Of a stretch of 64,000 nt of DNA, positions 17,940 to 27,051 are shown in pieces. Position 1 is the first letter of the stretch, and each line of letters begins with the position of its first letter. Source of the DNA: Bog-473 sp963809825 (GTDB lineage Bacteria; Actinomycetota; Acidimicrobiia; Acidimicrobiales; RAAP-2); assembly GCA_963809825.1 (NCBI GenBank), contig CAWELJ010000002.1, forward strand, positions 124,001 through 188,000, written 5' to 3'. A program made the translations under genes and the position numbers. Under the pieces are notes generated by a model. It had not been told where the DNA came from and did no database searches. It saw only the letters and a list, made by a program, of their open reading frames with translations.

Positions 17940-17974
17940 GGCGGCACCACGGATGAAGATGTGGTGGTGCCGCC
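17940..17974. terminator. Bidirectional terminator-like stem-loop between convergent genes
   Basis: GGCGGCACCAC (17940-17950) pairs perfectly with GTGGTGCCGCC (17964-17974) around a 13-base loop. It lies 13 bases after one stop and 7 bases before the other, so it can serve both the small membrane protein and the N-acetyltransferase. No U-run. Confidence 0.65.
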
Positions 17975-17981
17975 CTGACGC

Positions 17982-18800
17982 TCAGCGGCCGTGCTCCACC
18001 ACTGCGAGCCGGCCGTCGTCGCCCAGGACGACGCCGTGCAGTCCGAAGCGCTCGGCCAGCAGCGCAGGCACGTCCGCCAATTCGACCTCGGTCGTGCTGG
18101 ACGCACCGCCGACGGGTCGTTCGATGAGGACGGCCTGTTCGTAGACGAAGAGCGTCAGGCAGCGCTCAGGACTTCGGAGTCCCGCCATGATGCCGGTCAC
18201 GAACGGCGACTCCGGGTGCGTCGCCGTGTACCAGTTGTTCACCTCGATGTCGATGGGGGGCGCCGGCTCGGGGACGAAGCCGTACATGTCGTTCCACCCG
18301 CCGTCCTGGAACACCTGCACGACGAGCTCGGGACCGTCGTTCACCAGGCGGTAGCGCCAACCCGACTGCTCGGTCTCGGTCCCCGTCTCGAACGGCAGCG
18401 GCTCGAGGAGGCCGCCCCCGCCGAATCCGACGTCGGCCAGCCAGGTGCTGCCGTCGCGATCCGTCACCCGCAGCAGGAGGTGGCCCAGCGGGCTGCGCGC
18501 GCCGTCGGAGTTCAGCCGGACGCGGGCCAGCATGGGCTCGATCTGCCGCCCGCCCAGCGAGTCGAGCGCAGAGGCGAGGAGCAGGTTGTGCTCGAAGCAG
18601 TAGCCGCCGCGGTGCCTGGTCACGATCTTGTCCTCGAGGTCGGGGAGTCGCAGCGAGACCGGCGTGCCCGAGAAGGAGTCGAAGTTCTCGAACGTGATGC
18701 TCGTGGCGTGCGCGCGGTGCACCTCGGCCAGGCCGGCGTCGGCCCGCCCGGCGAGCCCGATCCGGTCCAGGTAAGCCTCGACGGCGGTGAGCGGGGGCAC
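17982..18800 (-). CDS. arylamine N-acetyltransferase
   Basis: 272 residues, the normal length. It transfers acetyl from acetyl-CoA to arylamines or hydrazines. The catalytic triad is visible: C68 in RHRGGYCFEHN, a His in SPLGHLLLRV and an Asp in TWLADVGFGGGG. The start is a GTG at 18800 (VPPLTAVEAYLDRIGL) and no ribosome site is evident, so the message may be leaderless. It ends against the shared terminator at 17940-17974. In mycobacteria such enzymes are tied to sterol or lipid metabolism, but no such gene is adjacent here. Confidence 0.9.
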   Translation of the reverse strand: MPPLTAVEAYLDRIGLAGRADAGLAEVHRAHATSITFENFDSFSGTPVSLRLPDLEDKIVTRHRGGYCFEHNLLLASALDSLGGRQIEPMLARVRLNSDGARSPLGHLLLRVTDRDGSTWLADVGFGGGGLLEPLPFETGTETEQSGWRYRLVNDGPELVVQVFQDGGWNDMYGFVPEPAPPIDIEVNNWYTATHPESPFVTGIMAGLRSPERCLTLFVYEQAVLIERPVGGASSTTEVELADVPALLAERFGLHGVVLGDDGRLAVVEHGR

Positions 18801-18943
18801 CGCTGGAGAGGCTACCGCCGCCGTATCCGGCCGTGACGAGGACCAACGATCGTTGGGTGGCGGCGCGAGAATGCACGTTGTCGCGCCGGCCAACGCATCA
18901 GTATGGTTGCGCCATCCCGAGGGGAATCTTGCAGGAGTCGGAG

Positions 18944-19132
18944 ATGCAGAACCACCATCCGAGCGTTGCCCAACGTCCCGACCGGACCTGGGTCGTCGAG
19001 TGCGCCCAGTGCCGCAACGACCCGACCGCTGCGCTCCCGATCGGGATCGGGATGCCCCTGCAGGACCGGGAGACCGCCGAGCGGCTGCGGGACAACCACG
19101 CCGCCCGTCCGGTTCGGGCTGCGGCCTCCTAG
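18944..19132 (+). CDS. small conserved-looking hypothetical protein (62 aa)
   Basis: 62 residues starting MQNHHPSVAQRPDRTWVVEC, with AGGAGTCGGAG just before the ATG. It has a single CAQC pair that could bind metal or form a disulfide, and a helical C-terminal stretch (DRETAERLRDNHAARP). No membrane segment or signal peptide. I do not recognise the family. The good ribosome site and sensible composition support it as a real gene. Confidence 0.55.
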   Translation: MQNHHPSVAQRPDRTWVVECAQCRNDPTAALPIGIGMPLQDRETAERLRDNHAARPVRAAAS

Positions 19133-19211
19133 GGCCGACCACCATGGGTGTGCGGCGCCCGCGGCCGTGACGCCTGGAGCGGAGGAAGCCGGACACCCGG
19201 GCACCGGCGCG

Positions 19212-19583
19212 GTGACGAAGACGAGCCCGCGCACGGTGGGTGACACGGTCGCCCGGCTGCTCGATCTGCTCGCGGCAAAGGGTCAGAAGGTCTTCGTCGT
19301 GATCGACCAGCGCGCCGAGGCGCGGGAGGTCGGCCTCGACCTGCGGGAAACGGCGCTGGTCGTCTTCGGCAACCCCGCGGTCGGGACGGGAGTCATGGAC
19401 GCCGCGCCGCTGGCGGCGCTCGACCTGCCCCTCAAGGTCCTGGTGTGGTCGGGCGGGGACGGAGTCACGCAGGTCAGCTACACCGACCCGGCCGTCCTGG
19501 CGGCACGCTACGGCCTCGGAGCCGAGCTGGTGGCCCCGCTCGAGGGTGTCCACGCGCTGACCGACGCGCTCGTCGCCGGCTAG
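19212..19583 (+). CDS. DUF302-family protein
   Basis: About 123 residues. The segment TVGDTVARLLDLLAAKGQKVFVVIDQ followed by LVVFGNPAVGTGVMDAAPLAALDLPLKVLVW is the DUF302 pattern, a small ferredoxin-like fold of unknown biochemical role often found near redox or metal-stress genes. The start is uncertain: GTG 19212 is used because the fold begins soon after, while another GTG at 19167 would add 15 residues. Neither has a clear ribosome site. It converges on the small gene at 19606 and lies next to the probable persulfide module. Confidence 0.75.
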   Translation: MTKTSPRTVGDTVARLLDLLAAKGQKVFVVIDQRAEAREVGLDLRETALVVFGNPAVGTGVMDAAPLAALDLPLKVLVWSGGDGVTQVSYTDPAVLAARYGLGAELVAPLEGVHALTDALVAG

Positions 19584-19605
19584 GCGCGTCGGGCCCCACC
19601 TCCCC

Positions 19606-19842
19606 TCAGGCGGACGCCTCCAGCCGGACGCGGAAGCGTTCGGGCCCGAGGCTCGCCTCGACGGCTTCTCGTAACTCACGCCCGTCGCAGGGGTTGGCCG
19701 GGCCCAGCCCGAAGATCGTGACGTTCACGACGCCACCCCAGCCCCGGTGGATGTCGACCCTGGTCACGGCGAAGTCGCCGCCCTCGGGGTGCGCGTCGGC
19801 CAGCGCCTGCAGGACGCGTTTGGTGACGGTGGCTCCGACCAC
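19606..19842 (-). CDS. small hypothetical protein next to the MMPL/CstR-like module
   Basis: About 78 residues from GTG 19842. Starts at ATG 19872 or ATG 19893 are also open. The sequence (TKRVLQALADAHPEGGDFAV, later GRELREAVEASLGPERFRV) looks like a compact alpha/beta protein with one Cys. I do not recognise a family. Upstream lie a TATATAT stretch and a CCCC-ATATATA-GGGG inverted repeat at 19867-19881 that resembles the CstR-like operators at 22181-22232. It may therefore belong to the same regulon, which is inference. Confidence 0.5.
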   Translation of the reverse strand: MVGATVTKRVLQALADAHPEGGDFAVTRVDIHRGWGGVVNVTIFGLGPANPCDGRELREAVEASLGPERFRVRLEASA

Positions 19843-19866
19843 CCGCCCATTATGGGGGTCGGGGGC

Positions 19867-19881
19867 CCCCATATATAGGGG
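19867..19881. promoter_or_regulatory. Possible third CstR/CsoR-like operator
   Basis: CCCC-ATATATA-GGGG, an inverted repeat of C4 and G4 around an AT core, overlapping a TATATAT element that could be the -10 of the 19606-19842 gene. It resembles the C4/G4 operators at 22181-22232, although the spacer is 7 rather than 2 bases. A further palindrome CCCATTATGGG lies at 19846-19856. Confidence 0.35.
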
Positions 19882-19947
19882 CAAAGGTCCCACAAGAAGG
19901 AACTGACGTCATGGGGTTCCCGCCTGTCGTCGTCGGTGCTGAGGCCC

Positions 19948-22165
19948 TCAGTGCGAGAAGCGCACCCTGGGCAGGACGTGGTCGAGGGCGCGGGGCCGGT
20001 GCCAGATGCGGTGCCCACCCAGACGCAAGAGGACCGGGAGCAGCACGAGCCGGACCAAGAAGGCGTCGAGTGCGACGGCGACAGCCAGGATCACGCCCAT
20101 CTCCTTGGGCGCGAGGGGCCCCGACAGTGCGAAGGTGAGAAAGACGGCGATCATGACCGCCGCAGCGGAGACGACGACACGCCCGGACGTGCGGACCGAC
20201 CCGACCATGGCGTGCTCGGGGTCGGTGTGCGTCTCGTAGCGCTCCTTCGCCGCGGACAGCAGGAACAACGTGTAGTCCATCGCCACCCCGAACACCATGG
20301 CTCCGAAGAAGATGGGGCCCCAGGCGTCGACGAATCCCTGGGGGTGGAAGTGGAGCGGCCCGGCGAGGACGCCGTTCTGGAAGATGAGGCGGGCGATGCC
20401 GAACGCGCCGGCGACCGACAACGCGGTGATGGCGACGCCGGCGGCGGCGACCAACGGTGCACCGAGCGCGATGAGGAGGAGCAGGAAACCCATGGCGAGG
20501 AGGATCGCGACCACGATGGGGGCCGAGTGGGTGAGGGACTGCTGCAGATCGTGGTTCTCCGCGGCGGCCCCGCCGACGAGCGAGCCGGACGGGAGCTCCT
20601 GGCGCAGGCGGTCGATGGTGGCCCCCGTCGCGGCGGTAGACGGCCCGGTGGTGGGCACCACCTGGTCCAGCGTCCAGCCCCCGCTCGACCGGCCCGCGAC
20701 CACCGCCGCGACGCCCGGGTCGCCGGCGAGCGCCGTGCGCGGCGGCGTGCTGACTCGCCGCGGGGACGAGGACCTGCAAGGTGCCGGGAGCGCCCGGCCC
20801 GAACGACCCGACCACCTGGTCATAGCCGACCCGCGCGTTCGCCGACGCGGGCACGATGGTGATGGACGGCATGTTGGTGCGCAGCCCGATCACGGGCAGC
20901 GCAGCGAGCAAAAGGATCACGAGCGCCGCCGTGCCGCTCCAGACGGGGTGGCGCCAGAGGAACCGGCCCCAACGGTGCATCGTGCGGTCGAACCGGCTCC
21001 CGCCCTCCGTCTTCGGCGCAGTGTGGCGGTGCAGGTGGACCCGGCCCGCGTTGACCCGCGTGCCGAGCCGGCCGAGCACGGCCGGAAGCAGGGTCAGAGT
21101 GGCGGCGAGGACGGCCACGACGGCGAGCATGATGCCGAGCGCCATACTGCGGAAGGCGGGGCTGGGGACGATGAGGATGGCTGCGAGCGCGCCCAGCACC
21201 GTCAGGGCGCTGAAGGCCACCGCCTTGCCCGCCGTATCGAGGGTCTCGGCGACCGCGGCCACGACGACCTCCCGGTCACCGGGCTGCGCATCCCTGCGTG
21301 CGAGGGCGGCGCGGAAGCGGACGACGAGGAACAGTGCATAGTCGATGCCCAGCGCCAAGGCGAACATCAGGGCGAAGTTCAACGCCCAGATGGAGACGGG
21401 CGTCACCTCGGTCGCGAGCACGAGCGCGCCGGCGGCGACCAGGAGCCCGACCATGGTGAGCAGGAGCGGGAGGCCGGCGGCGACGAGGCTCCCGAAGACG
21501 ATGATGAGGATGGCGATCGTGACGGGCCACGACAGCATCTCGGAGCGGAGCATGGCCGACCGGTTGGCGTCGTTGAAGTTGGCCCACAGCGCGCTGTCGC
21601 CGGTCAGGGTGACCGAGATGCCGGGCCGCGAGAGTTGCTGTAGCGGAACCGCGAGGGCGCCGGCCGCCTTCACCATGGCGTTGGGGTCCGCGGCCGCGCC
21701 CGCGGTGACGATGCCGGTGTGGCCGTCCCGTGAGAGCGACAGCCCGGCTTGCGGGGGGACCACGGCGGACACGCTCGCGTTCGACTGCAGCGTCCGGGTG
21801 ACTTGCGCGACGACCTTCTGCGCGGCGGGATCGGCGGTCAGCGTGCCGTGGTGGTCCACGATGACCACCTGCAGTGCCGTCGAGCCGAGGCCCGCGAAGT
21901 GGCGCTGCACGATGTCGCGGGCCCGGACGGACTGACTCGTCGAGTCCTGCCATCCCGCCCCGGCGAGGGCGTGCTCGGCCCGCACGGCGAACACGCCGAA
22001 CGTCCCGATGATCACGAGCCAGATCAGCAGGACCGCACGGAGGTGCGTCGCCGTCCAACGGCCCAGGCGGGCCAGGGGACCGGCAGGGCCGGAGCCCGCC
22101 TCAGGAGGGCGACCCGGTGCTGCGGCTGCCGGCGTCCCCGTGTGCTGCTCCAGTGTCGATGCCAT
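19948..22165 (-). pseudogene. MMPL-family (RND-like) membrane transporter, interrupted by one frameshift
   Basis: A single MMPL transporter of about 738 residues, read in two frames. Frame one (from ATG 22165, GAGGAGG upstream) encodes the first membrane helix, the periplasmic loop and the first helix bundle (ALALGIDYALFLVVRFR). It loses the frame after GTLQVLVP at about 20763. Frame two continues with STPPRTALAGDPGVAAVV, the second loop and the second bundle (FGVAMDYTLFLLS), ending at 19948. Removing one base from a run of four (20762-20765) restores a full-length protein, so a sequence error is likely. Divergent from the CstR-like gene. Operator 22181-22196 lies between its possible -10 and ribosome site. 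Confidence 0.85.
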
Positions 22166-22180
22166 CGTCACCCTCCTCAA

Positions 22181-22232
22181 ATACCCCTAGGGGTATATTA
22201 GCACCGATTGGAATATACCGGTAGGGGTATAT
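22181..22232. promoter_or_regulatory. Divergent promoter region with two CstR/CsoR-type operators
   Basis: Operator 1 is the perfect palindrome ATACCCCTAGGGGTAT (22181-22196), just before the MMPL ribosome site and after a TAATAT that could be its -10. Operator 2 is ATATACC-GGTAGG-GGTATAT (22213-22232), with 7-bp arms. It sits between a -35-like TTGGAA (22208-22213) and a -10-like TATGAT (22230-22235, 16-bp spacing) for the repressor gene. One bound repressor could thus silence both directions. Paired C4/G4 sites are the known arrangement for CstR of Staphylococcus. Confidence 0.75.
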
Positions 22233-22266
22233 GATGAGAGACGAAACCGATCGAGCAAGGAGCGAC

Positions 22267-22536
22267 ATGAAGCTGCCCGACGAAGTCACCGACGACGTGC
22301 GGAAGCGACTCCACCGGGTGGTGGGACAGCTCGAGGGGATCGAGCGCATGCTCGACTCGGGCCGGGAGTGCCGTGACGTCGTGACGCAGATCTCGGCGGC
22401 GACCAAGGCACTCGAGCAGGCGGGCTTCCGCCTCGTCGCCGCCGGGCTCACCTACTGCCTCGCCAATCCGGAGGAAGCCGAGGGCGACGGCTACCCGCTC
22501 GAAGAGGTCCAGCGCATGTTCATGAAGCTGGCCTGA
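22267..22536 (+). CDS. CsoR/FrmR-family repressor, probably CstR-like persulfide sensor
   Basis: 89 residues of the all-helical CsoR/RcnR/FrmR family (VRKRLHRVVGQLEGIERML, ECRDVVTQISAATKAL). The two key cysteines are C35 and C64, spaced as C31/C60 of CstR and C36/C65 of CsoR. The residue equivalent to the copper-ligand His of CsoR is G60, so a copper site is unlikely. A two-cysteine per/polysulfide sensor fits best, and the downstream CoADR-rhodanese gene supports this. ATG 22267 is chosen for AAGGAG five bases upstream. ATGs at 22231 and 22234 overlap the operator. It probably represses itself and the MMPL gene. Confidence 0.85.
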   Translation: MKLPDEVTDDVRKRLHRVVGQLEGIERMLDSGRECRDVVTQISAATKALEQAGFRLVAAGLTYCLANPEEAEGDGYPLEEVQRMFMKLA

Positions 22537-22538
22537 GC

Positions 22539-24215
22539 GTGGGCCCACGCCGGATCGTGATCGTCGGCGGCGTGGCCGGGGGGATGTCGGCTGCCACCCG
22601 GCTCCGCCGGCTCGACGAGGACGCGTCCATCGTCGTACTCGAGCGTTCGGGCCACGTGTCCTATGCCAACTGCGGCCTCCCGTACTTCGTCGGCGGTGTG
22701 ATCGAGGACGAGGACGACCTCTTGCTGCAGACCCCGGAGCGCCTGTTCGAACGGTTCCGCCTCGACGTGCGGGTGGGCGCGGAGGTCGTCGACATCGACC
22801 CCGACCGGCATGCCGTCACGATTCGAGCCACGGCGGACGGTGCAGCCTCGGAGCTCCCCTACGACTCGTTGATCCTCAGCCCCGGCGCGGCGCCAATCCG
22901 GCCGCCCCTGCCGGGGTTCGACCGGGTCCGCGTCCTGCGCACCGTCGAGGATGCCGAGCTCCTGGCCGGCCAGGCCCAGGGAAAGCCGCGCTCCGCGGTC
23001 GTGATCGGGGCCGGGTTCGTCGGCCTCGAGACGGCCGAGAACCTCGCCCACCTCGGCATCGAGACGACGGTGGTCGAGGCGGCCGGGCAGGTGCTCACTC
23101 CGCTCGACCCCGAGCTCGCCGTGCTCGTAGCCGCCGAGCTGATGGCGCAGGGCGTGGCGATTGAGACCGGCGTCGGCGTCGCGGCGGTGAACGACGTCGG
23201 CGTCGTGCTGGCGGACGGGAGGGCCATCCCCGGCGACCTGGTTGTCGCCGCCATCGGTGTGCGGCCCGACGTGCGCCTGGCGGAGATGGCCGGGCTGACG
23301 CTCGGGCCCCAGGGCGGCATCGCAGTCGATGCGGACGGTCGCACCAGCGCGGCGGACGTCTACGCCGTGGGCGATGCCGTCGAGAAGGCGGACTCGGTCG
23401 GTGGCGGCTCCTCGCTCATCGCCCTGGCCAACATCGCCAACCGGCAGGGGCGCCGTGTGGCCGACGTCATCTGCGGCCGGGCCGTGCATCCCGCTCGGTC
23501 GCAGGGAACCGCCATCGTGAAGGTGTTCGGTGTGACGGCCGGACTGACCGGCTGGAACGAGACCCGGCTGCGCGCGGCGGGGCGACGCTACCGCGTCATC
23601 CATTCCCATCCGATGAGCCACGCCGGGTACTACCCGGGGGCCGAGCCGATGTCGCTCAAGCTGCTCTTCGATCCCGACGATGGAGTCATCCTCGGTGCCC
23701 AGGCGGTGGGCGGATCGGGGGTCGACAAGCGGATCGACGTGCTGGCGACGGCCATGGGGGCGGGGCTCCGCGCTGACGCACTCGCCGACCTCGAGCTCGC
23801 CTACGCGCCACCGTTCTCCTCGGCGAAGGATCCCGTCAACATGTTGGGCTACATGGCCGAGAACCTGATGTCGGGCGAATGCGACGTGGTCGAGGCCGAC
23901 GAGCTCGGTGGCCTCATGGCGACGGGGTGGAGGCTGCTCGACGTGCGGACGGAGGACGAGCACGCGCGTGGCGCCATTCCGGGCAGCCTCAACGTGCCGC
24001 TCGACTCGGTGCGCCAGAACCTCAGTTCGTTGGGCGGCGGTCCGTTCGTGGTCTATTGCCAGGTCGGCCAGCGTGGCCACACGGCGACGATGCTGCTGCA
24101 CGAGCTGGGGCTCCCGGCCCGGAACCTCGACGGCGGCTACGAGACGTGGCGGGCGTGCGATGCCGCCGCGGCCGGCGACCCCGGTCGGTTGGTCGAGGCG
24201 GAGGCCAGCCGCTGA
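22539..24215 (+). CDS. CoA-disulfide reductase with C-terminal rhodanese domain (CoADR-Rhd)
   Basis: 558 residues. The N-terminal two-thirds is an FAD/NAD(P)H pyridine nucleotide-disulfide oxidoreductase: FAD loop VIVGGVAGGMSAATRLRR, single active cysteine C45 in SYANCGLPYFVG, NAD(P)H loop VIGAGFVGLETAENL and FAD motif DVYAVGDAVE. The last 100 residues are a rhodanese domain with catalytic C507 in VVYCQVGQRGH. Enzymes of this architecture reduce CoA persulfides or polysulfides. The GTG start lies 2 bases after the repressor stop, so the pair is an operon under the same operators. It acts in the cytosol in sulfide/persulfide handling. Confidence 0.92.
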   Translation: MGPRRIVIVGGVAGGMSAATRLRRLDEDASIVVLERSGHVSYANCGLPYFVGGVIEDEDDLLLQTPERLFERFRLDVRVGAEVVDIDPDRHAVTIRATADGAASELPYDSLILSPGAAPIRPPLPGFDRVRVLRTVEDAELLAGQAQGKPRSAVVIGAGFVGLETAENLAHLGIETTVVEAAGQVLTPLDPELAVLVAAELMAQGVAIETGVGVAAVNDVGVVLADGRAIPGDLVVAAIGVRPDVRLAEMAGLTLGPQGGIAVDADGRTSAADVYAVGDAVEKADSVGGGSSLIALANIANRQGRRVADVICGRAVHPARSQGTAIVKVFGVTAGLTGWNETRLRAAGRRYRVIHSHPMSHAGYYPGAEPMSLKLLFDPDDGVILGAQAVGGSGVDKRIDVLATAMGAGLRADALADLELAYAPPFSSAKDPVNMLGYMAENLMSGECDVVEADELGGLMATGWRLLDVRTEDEHARGAIPGSLNVPLDSVRQNLSSLGGGPFVVYCQVGQRGHTATMLLHELGLPARNLDGGYETWRACDAAAAGDPGRLVEAEASR

Positions 24216-25187
24216 TCAGGCCGAGGGCTCGGGGATCTGGCCCGGCGAGCCGACCAGCTTCGCCGAGAACTTGACCGCCTTGACCGCGCTGGTCGCTGCC
24301 GTCTGCAGCGTGGCGCCGATGACGATCAGGATGATCCCGAGCCAGAAGAGGTAGTGCCAGCCCAACATGAGGATGCCGAGCCGCCCGAGCATGTAGGGCG
24401 GCGAGCACACGACCGCCCCGACGGCGCCGCCGACCGCGGTGGCGGCGAGCTTGTCCCGGCTGTTCTTGGCCTTCTCGACCCCGACCATGCGCGCCGGCAC
24501 CGCCACGTAGAGGACCATCATGAGGCCGACGACAATGCTCTGGCTGATGGCGAAGGGCCAGCGGCCCCAGCGGGTCGTGACGAGGGAGGAGAAGGCGAGG
24601 GCGAAGCCGATGAGACAGCCCCAGAGCAGGATGACCCGGAGGTGGCGGTTCGCCTGTCCGAAGGCAGGACGGATCTCGGGCGAGCCCGGCTTGGAGATGG
24701 CGAAGGCGAAGACGCCGTTGAGGTAGAAGCTGGCCGCCGTGATGGCCATGACCGCCAGGACGCACGGAATGAGAATGGGACCGCGCAGCACGTGGAACTG
24801 CTTGCCGTGGAGCATGTGGACCTTGATGTCGAGCATGGCGGCCCAGATCCACATGGCGGGCACGATCTGCACCAGGGTGAGGCGCCAGTTGGTGACAAGG
24901 AGCTTCAGGCCCTGGAACAGCATGAGGAAGGCGCCCACGATGAGGGCCAGGGGGGCGAGCCAGCGGCTGCGCTTGCTGAGCTGGAGCACGGCCTGTTCGA
25001 CGGCAGCGTCGTCGCTGCGGTTGATGGCCTCGACCAGTTTGCCGATCGCCGCCCCGACCCGCTCCCGGCGCCTGGTGGGTGTGGCGGCCGCCGGTTCGGA
25101 TCCGTCCGGCGCCGGCCGATCGCCGCCGGTGGCGCCCGGATCCTCGTCGTCCACCGTCACTGATCGTTCCTCACCGTCGCCGGGCAT
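24216..25187 (-). CDS. uncharacterised integral membrane protein
   Basis: 323 residues. A charged, disordered N-terminus (about 1-75) is followed by about seven hydrophobic helices from APLALIVGAFLMLFQG to FWLGIILIVIGATLQTAATSAV. Between them is a short soluble stretch (LDIKVHMLHGKQFHVLRGPI). I do not recognise a family with confidence, though similar multi-helix proteins are common in actinobacteria. It ends immediately against the stop of the CoADR-Rhd gene, convergent. The first ATG is used. A GTG eleven codons on is also possible. Confidence 0.65.
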   Translation of the reverse strand: MPGDGEERSVTVDDEDPGATGGDRPAPDGSEPAAATPTRRRERVGAAIGKLVEAINRSDDAAVEQAVLQLSKRSRWLAPLALIVGAFLMLFQGLKLLVTNWRLTLVQIVPAMWIWAAMLDIKVHMLHGKQFHVLRGPILIPCVLAVMAITAASFYLNGVFAFAISKPGSPEIRPAFGQANRHLRVILLWGCLIGFALAFSSLVTTRWGRWPFAISQSIVVGLMMVLYVAVPARMVGVEKAKNSRDKLAATAVGGAVGAVVCSPPYMLGRLGILMLGWHYLFWLGIILIVIGATLQTAATSAVKAVKFSAKLVGSPGQIPEPSA

Positions 25188-25318
25188 GGGGCCCCATCAT
25201 TGTCGGCCCGGCACCCGCCCCGGGTAAGGGTCGAAGGTCATCCGGGCGGCCGGCCACGCCGAACCTGCATAGCCTCGCGCCCGGTACGACGACAGTGCAT
25301 CGAGGGGAGGTGCCGACC

Positions 25319-26782
25319 ATGGCGACAGACGAGGGGATCCGGCTGGCGGACAAACCGCTGCCCCCGGCGCTCCCCCACCTGAGTGAGACCGAGAGCAAGG
25401 CGAAGGGGAAGGCGGCCAGGACCAAGGCGCCCCGGGACAGTCACTCCGACTACGCGCCGGCGCCCGGCCGCCCCGACCCCGTCTCGCTCCTCGAGGAGCA
25501 GGCCACGACCAGGGTGCCCGAGCTCGTCCCGATCCGCTACGGTCGCATGCTCGTCTCCCCCTTCACCTTCTTCCGGGGGGCGGCGCTGATCATGGCGTCC
25601 GACCTGTCGCCGACACCCCGCTCGGGACTGGTGACCCAGATCTGCGGCGACGCCCACCTCTCCAATTTCGGCGTCTTCGGATCGCCGGAGCGCCAGCTCG
25701 TCTTCGACTGCAATGATTTCGACGAGACGCTCCCGGGGCCCTGGGAGTGGGACGTCAAGCGGCTGGCGGCCAGCATCGTCGTCGCCGGCCGTGAGCGCGG
25801 GTTCTCGAAGGGCACCCGCACCGAGGCGGTGGTCGGGCTCGGACGTGTCTACCGGCAAGCCATGCGGCAGATGGCGGCCATGAGCAACCTCGAGGTCTGG
25901 TACAGCCGGGTGGAGGTGGAGAGCCTGGTCGCCCTCCTGCAGCAACGGGCCGCCGCCACCGGTTCCAAGGTCGAGGCGCACATCGCGGCCACCGCCACCA
26001 AGCTGACCGAGAAGGCGCACACCAAGGACTCCATGAAGGCGCTCGACAGGCTGACGCACGTCGTGGACGGGACCCGGCGGATCATCAGCGACCCGCCCCT
26101 CGTCGTGCCGGTCGAGGACCTGTTCCCAGAGGTCGAGGGCGAGGCGATGGTGGAGATGTTCCACGGGGTGATCCGCCAGTACCGCCAGAGCCTGCCCACC
26201 GACCGGCGGCACCTGCTCGAGCAGTACCAATTCAGCCAGATGGCGCGCAAGGTGGTGGGGGTGGGGAGCGTCGGCACCAGGGTCTGGATCATCCTGCTGC
26301 ACGGTCCCCGCCACGAGGACGTCCTGTTCCTGCAGGCGAAGGAGGCCGAGGCCTCCGTCCTGGAGCGCTTCACCAGGAAGAGCAGCTACGCCAACCACGG
26401 GGCGCGGGTGGTGGCCGGCCAGCGGCTGATGCAGGCGAGCAGCGACATCTTCCTCGGCTGGCAGCGGGCCGCGGGCGTCGACGGCGTCAGCCGGGACTTC
26501 TACATCCGCCAACTCCAGGACTGGAAGGGATCGGTCGACCCCGACAATGCCCTGGCGCAGGGCCTGCGGCTCTACGGCGACCTGTGCGCCCACACGCTGG
26601 CCCGGGCCCACGCCCGCTCGGGCGACCGCATCGCCATCGCCTCGTACCTCGGCAACGGCACCACGTTCGAGAAGGCGCTGGCCCGGTTCGCCGAGGCGTA
26701 CGCCGATCAGAACGAACGGGACTACGAGGCGTTCGCCACGGCGTGCCGGAGCGGCCGCCTCCGGGCCGAAGTGGGGATCTGA
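25319..26782 (+). CDS. DUF2252 family protein
   Basis: 487 residues. The N-terminal 60 residues are charged and probably flexible. The DUF2252 core follows: RYGRMLVSPFTFFRGAALIM, then ICGDAHLSNFGVFG and FDCNDFDETLPGPWEWDVKRLA, which resemble the catalytic and metal-binding loops of kinase/aminoglycoside-phosphotransferase-like folds. The family is common in actinobacteria and its substrate is unknown. GAGGGGAGG precedes ATG 25319. Monocistronic, followed by the SHOCT mini-operon. Confidence 0.85.
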   Translation: MATDEGIRLADKPLPPALPHLSETESKAKGKAARTKAPRDSHSDYAPAPGRPDPVSLLEEQATTRVPELVPIRYGRMLVSPFTFFRGAALIMASDLSPTPRSGLVTQICGDAHLSNFGVFGSPERQLVFDCNDFDETLPGPWEWDVKRLAASIVVAGRERGFSKGTRTEAVVGLGRVYRQAMRQMAAMSNLEVWYSRVEVESLVALLQQRAAATGSKVEAHIAATATKLTEKAHTKDSMKALDRLTHVVDGTRRIISDPPLVVPVEDLFPEVEGEAMVEMFHGVIRQYRQSLPTDRRHLLEQYQFSQMARKVVGVGSVGTRVWIILLHGPRHEDVLFLQAKEAEASVLERFTRKSSYANHGARVVAGQRLMQASSDIFLGWQRAAGVDGVSRDFYIRQLQDWKGSVDPDNALAQGLRLYGDLCAHTLARAHARSGDRIAIASYLGNGTTFEKALARFAEAYADQNERDYEAFATACRSGRLRAEVGI

Positions 26783-27051
26783 TCCCGGATCGTGGTGGCC
26801 CGCGGCGCGGATCCCGGCCCGGGACGGGGCGGCGGCCTGCCCTGCTGCGTCCATGCACGAAACCTGTGGCGGGCCGATGCGTCACGGCCGAAAACGCGCG
26901 AGGATGCCTCCAGAACGTCTCGAAGGGGGCGACCATGATTGTGACTTTCGACCCTGTTGCCATGGTGATGCGGGATGCCAGGGTGACGGGCCGTACGCCA
27001 CCTGGCCGCGCCGGGGGACCATTGCCAACGACAACGACATAAGGAGTCCGA

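Noticed and set aside
22267..22536. Copper-sensing CsoR as the first reading of this repressor
   Set aside because: The copper-ligand His position is Gly, and the operon encodes a persulfide reductase rather than a copper pump.
26935..27042. Possible 35-codon leader peptide before the SHOCT operon
   Set aside because: GGGGG-type site and ATG exist but the product is Thr/Pro-rich, and no attenuator-like structure follows.
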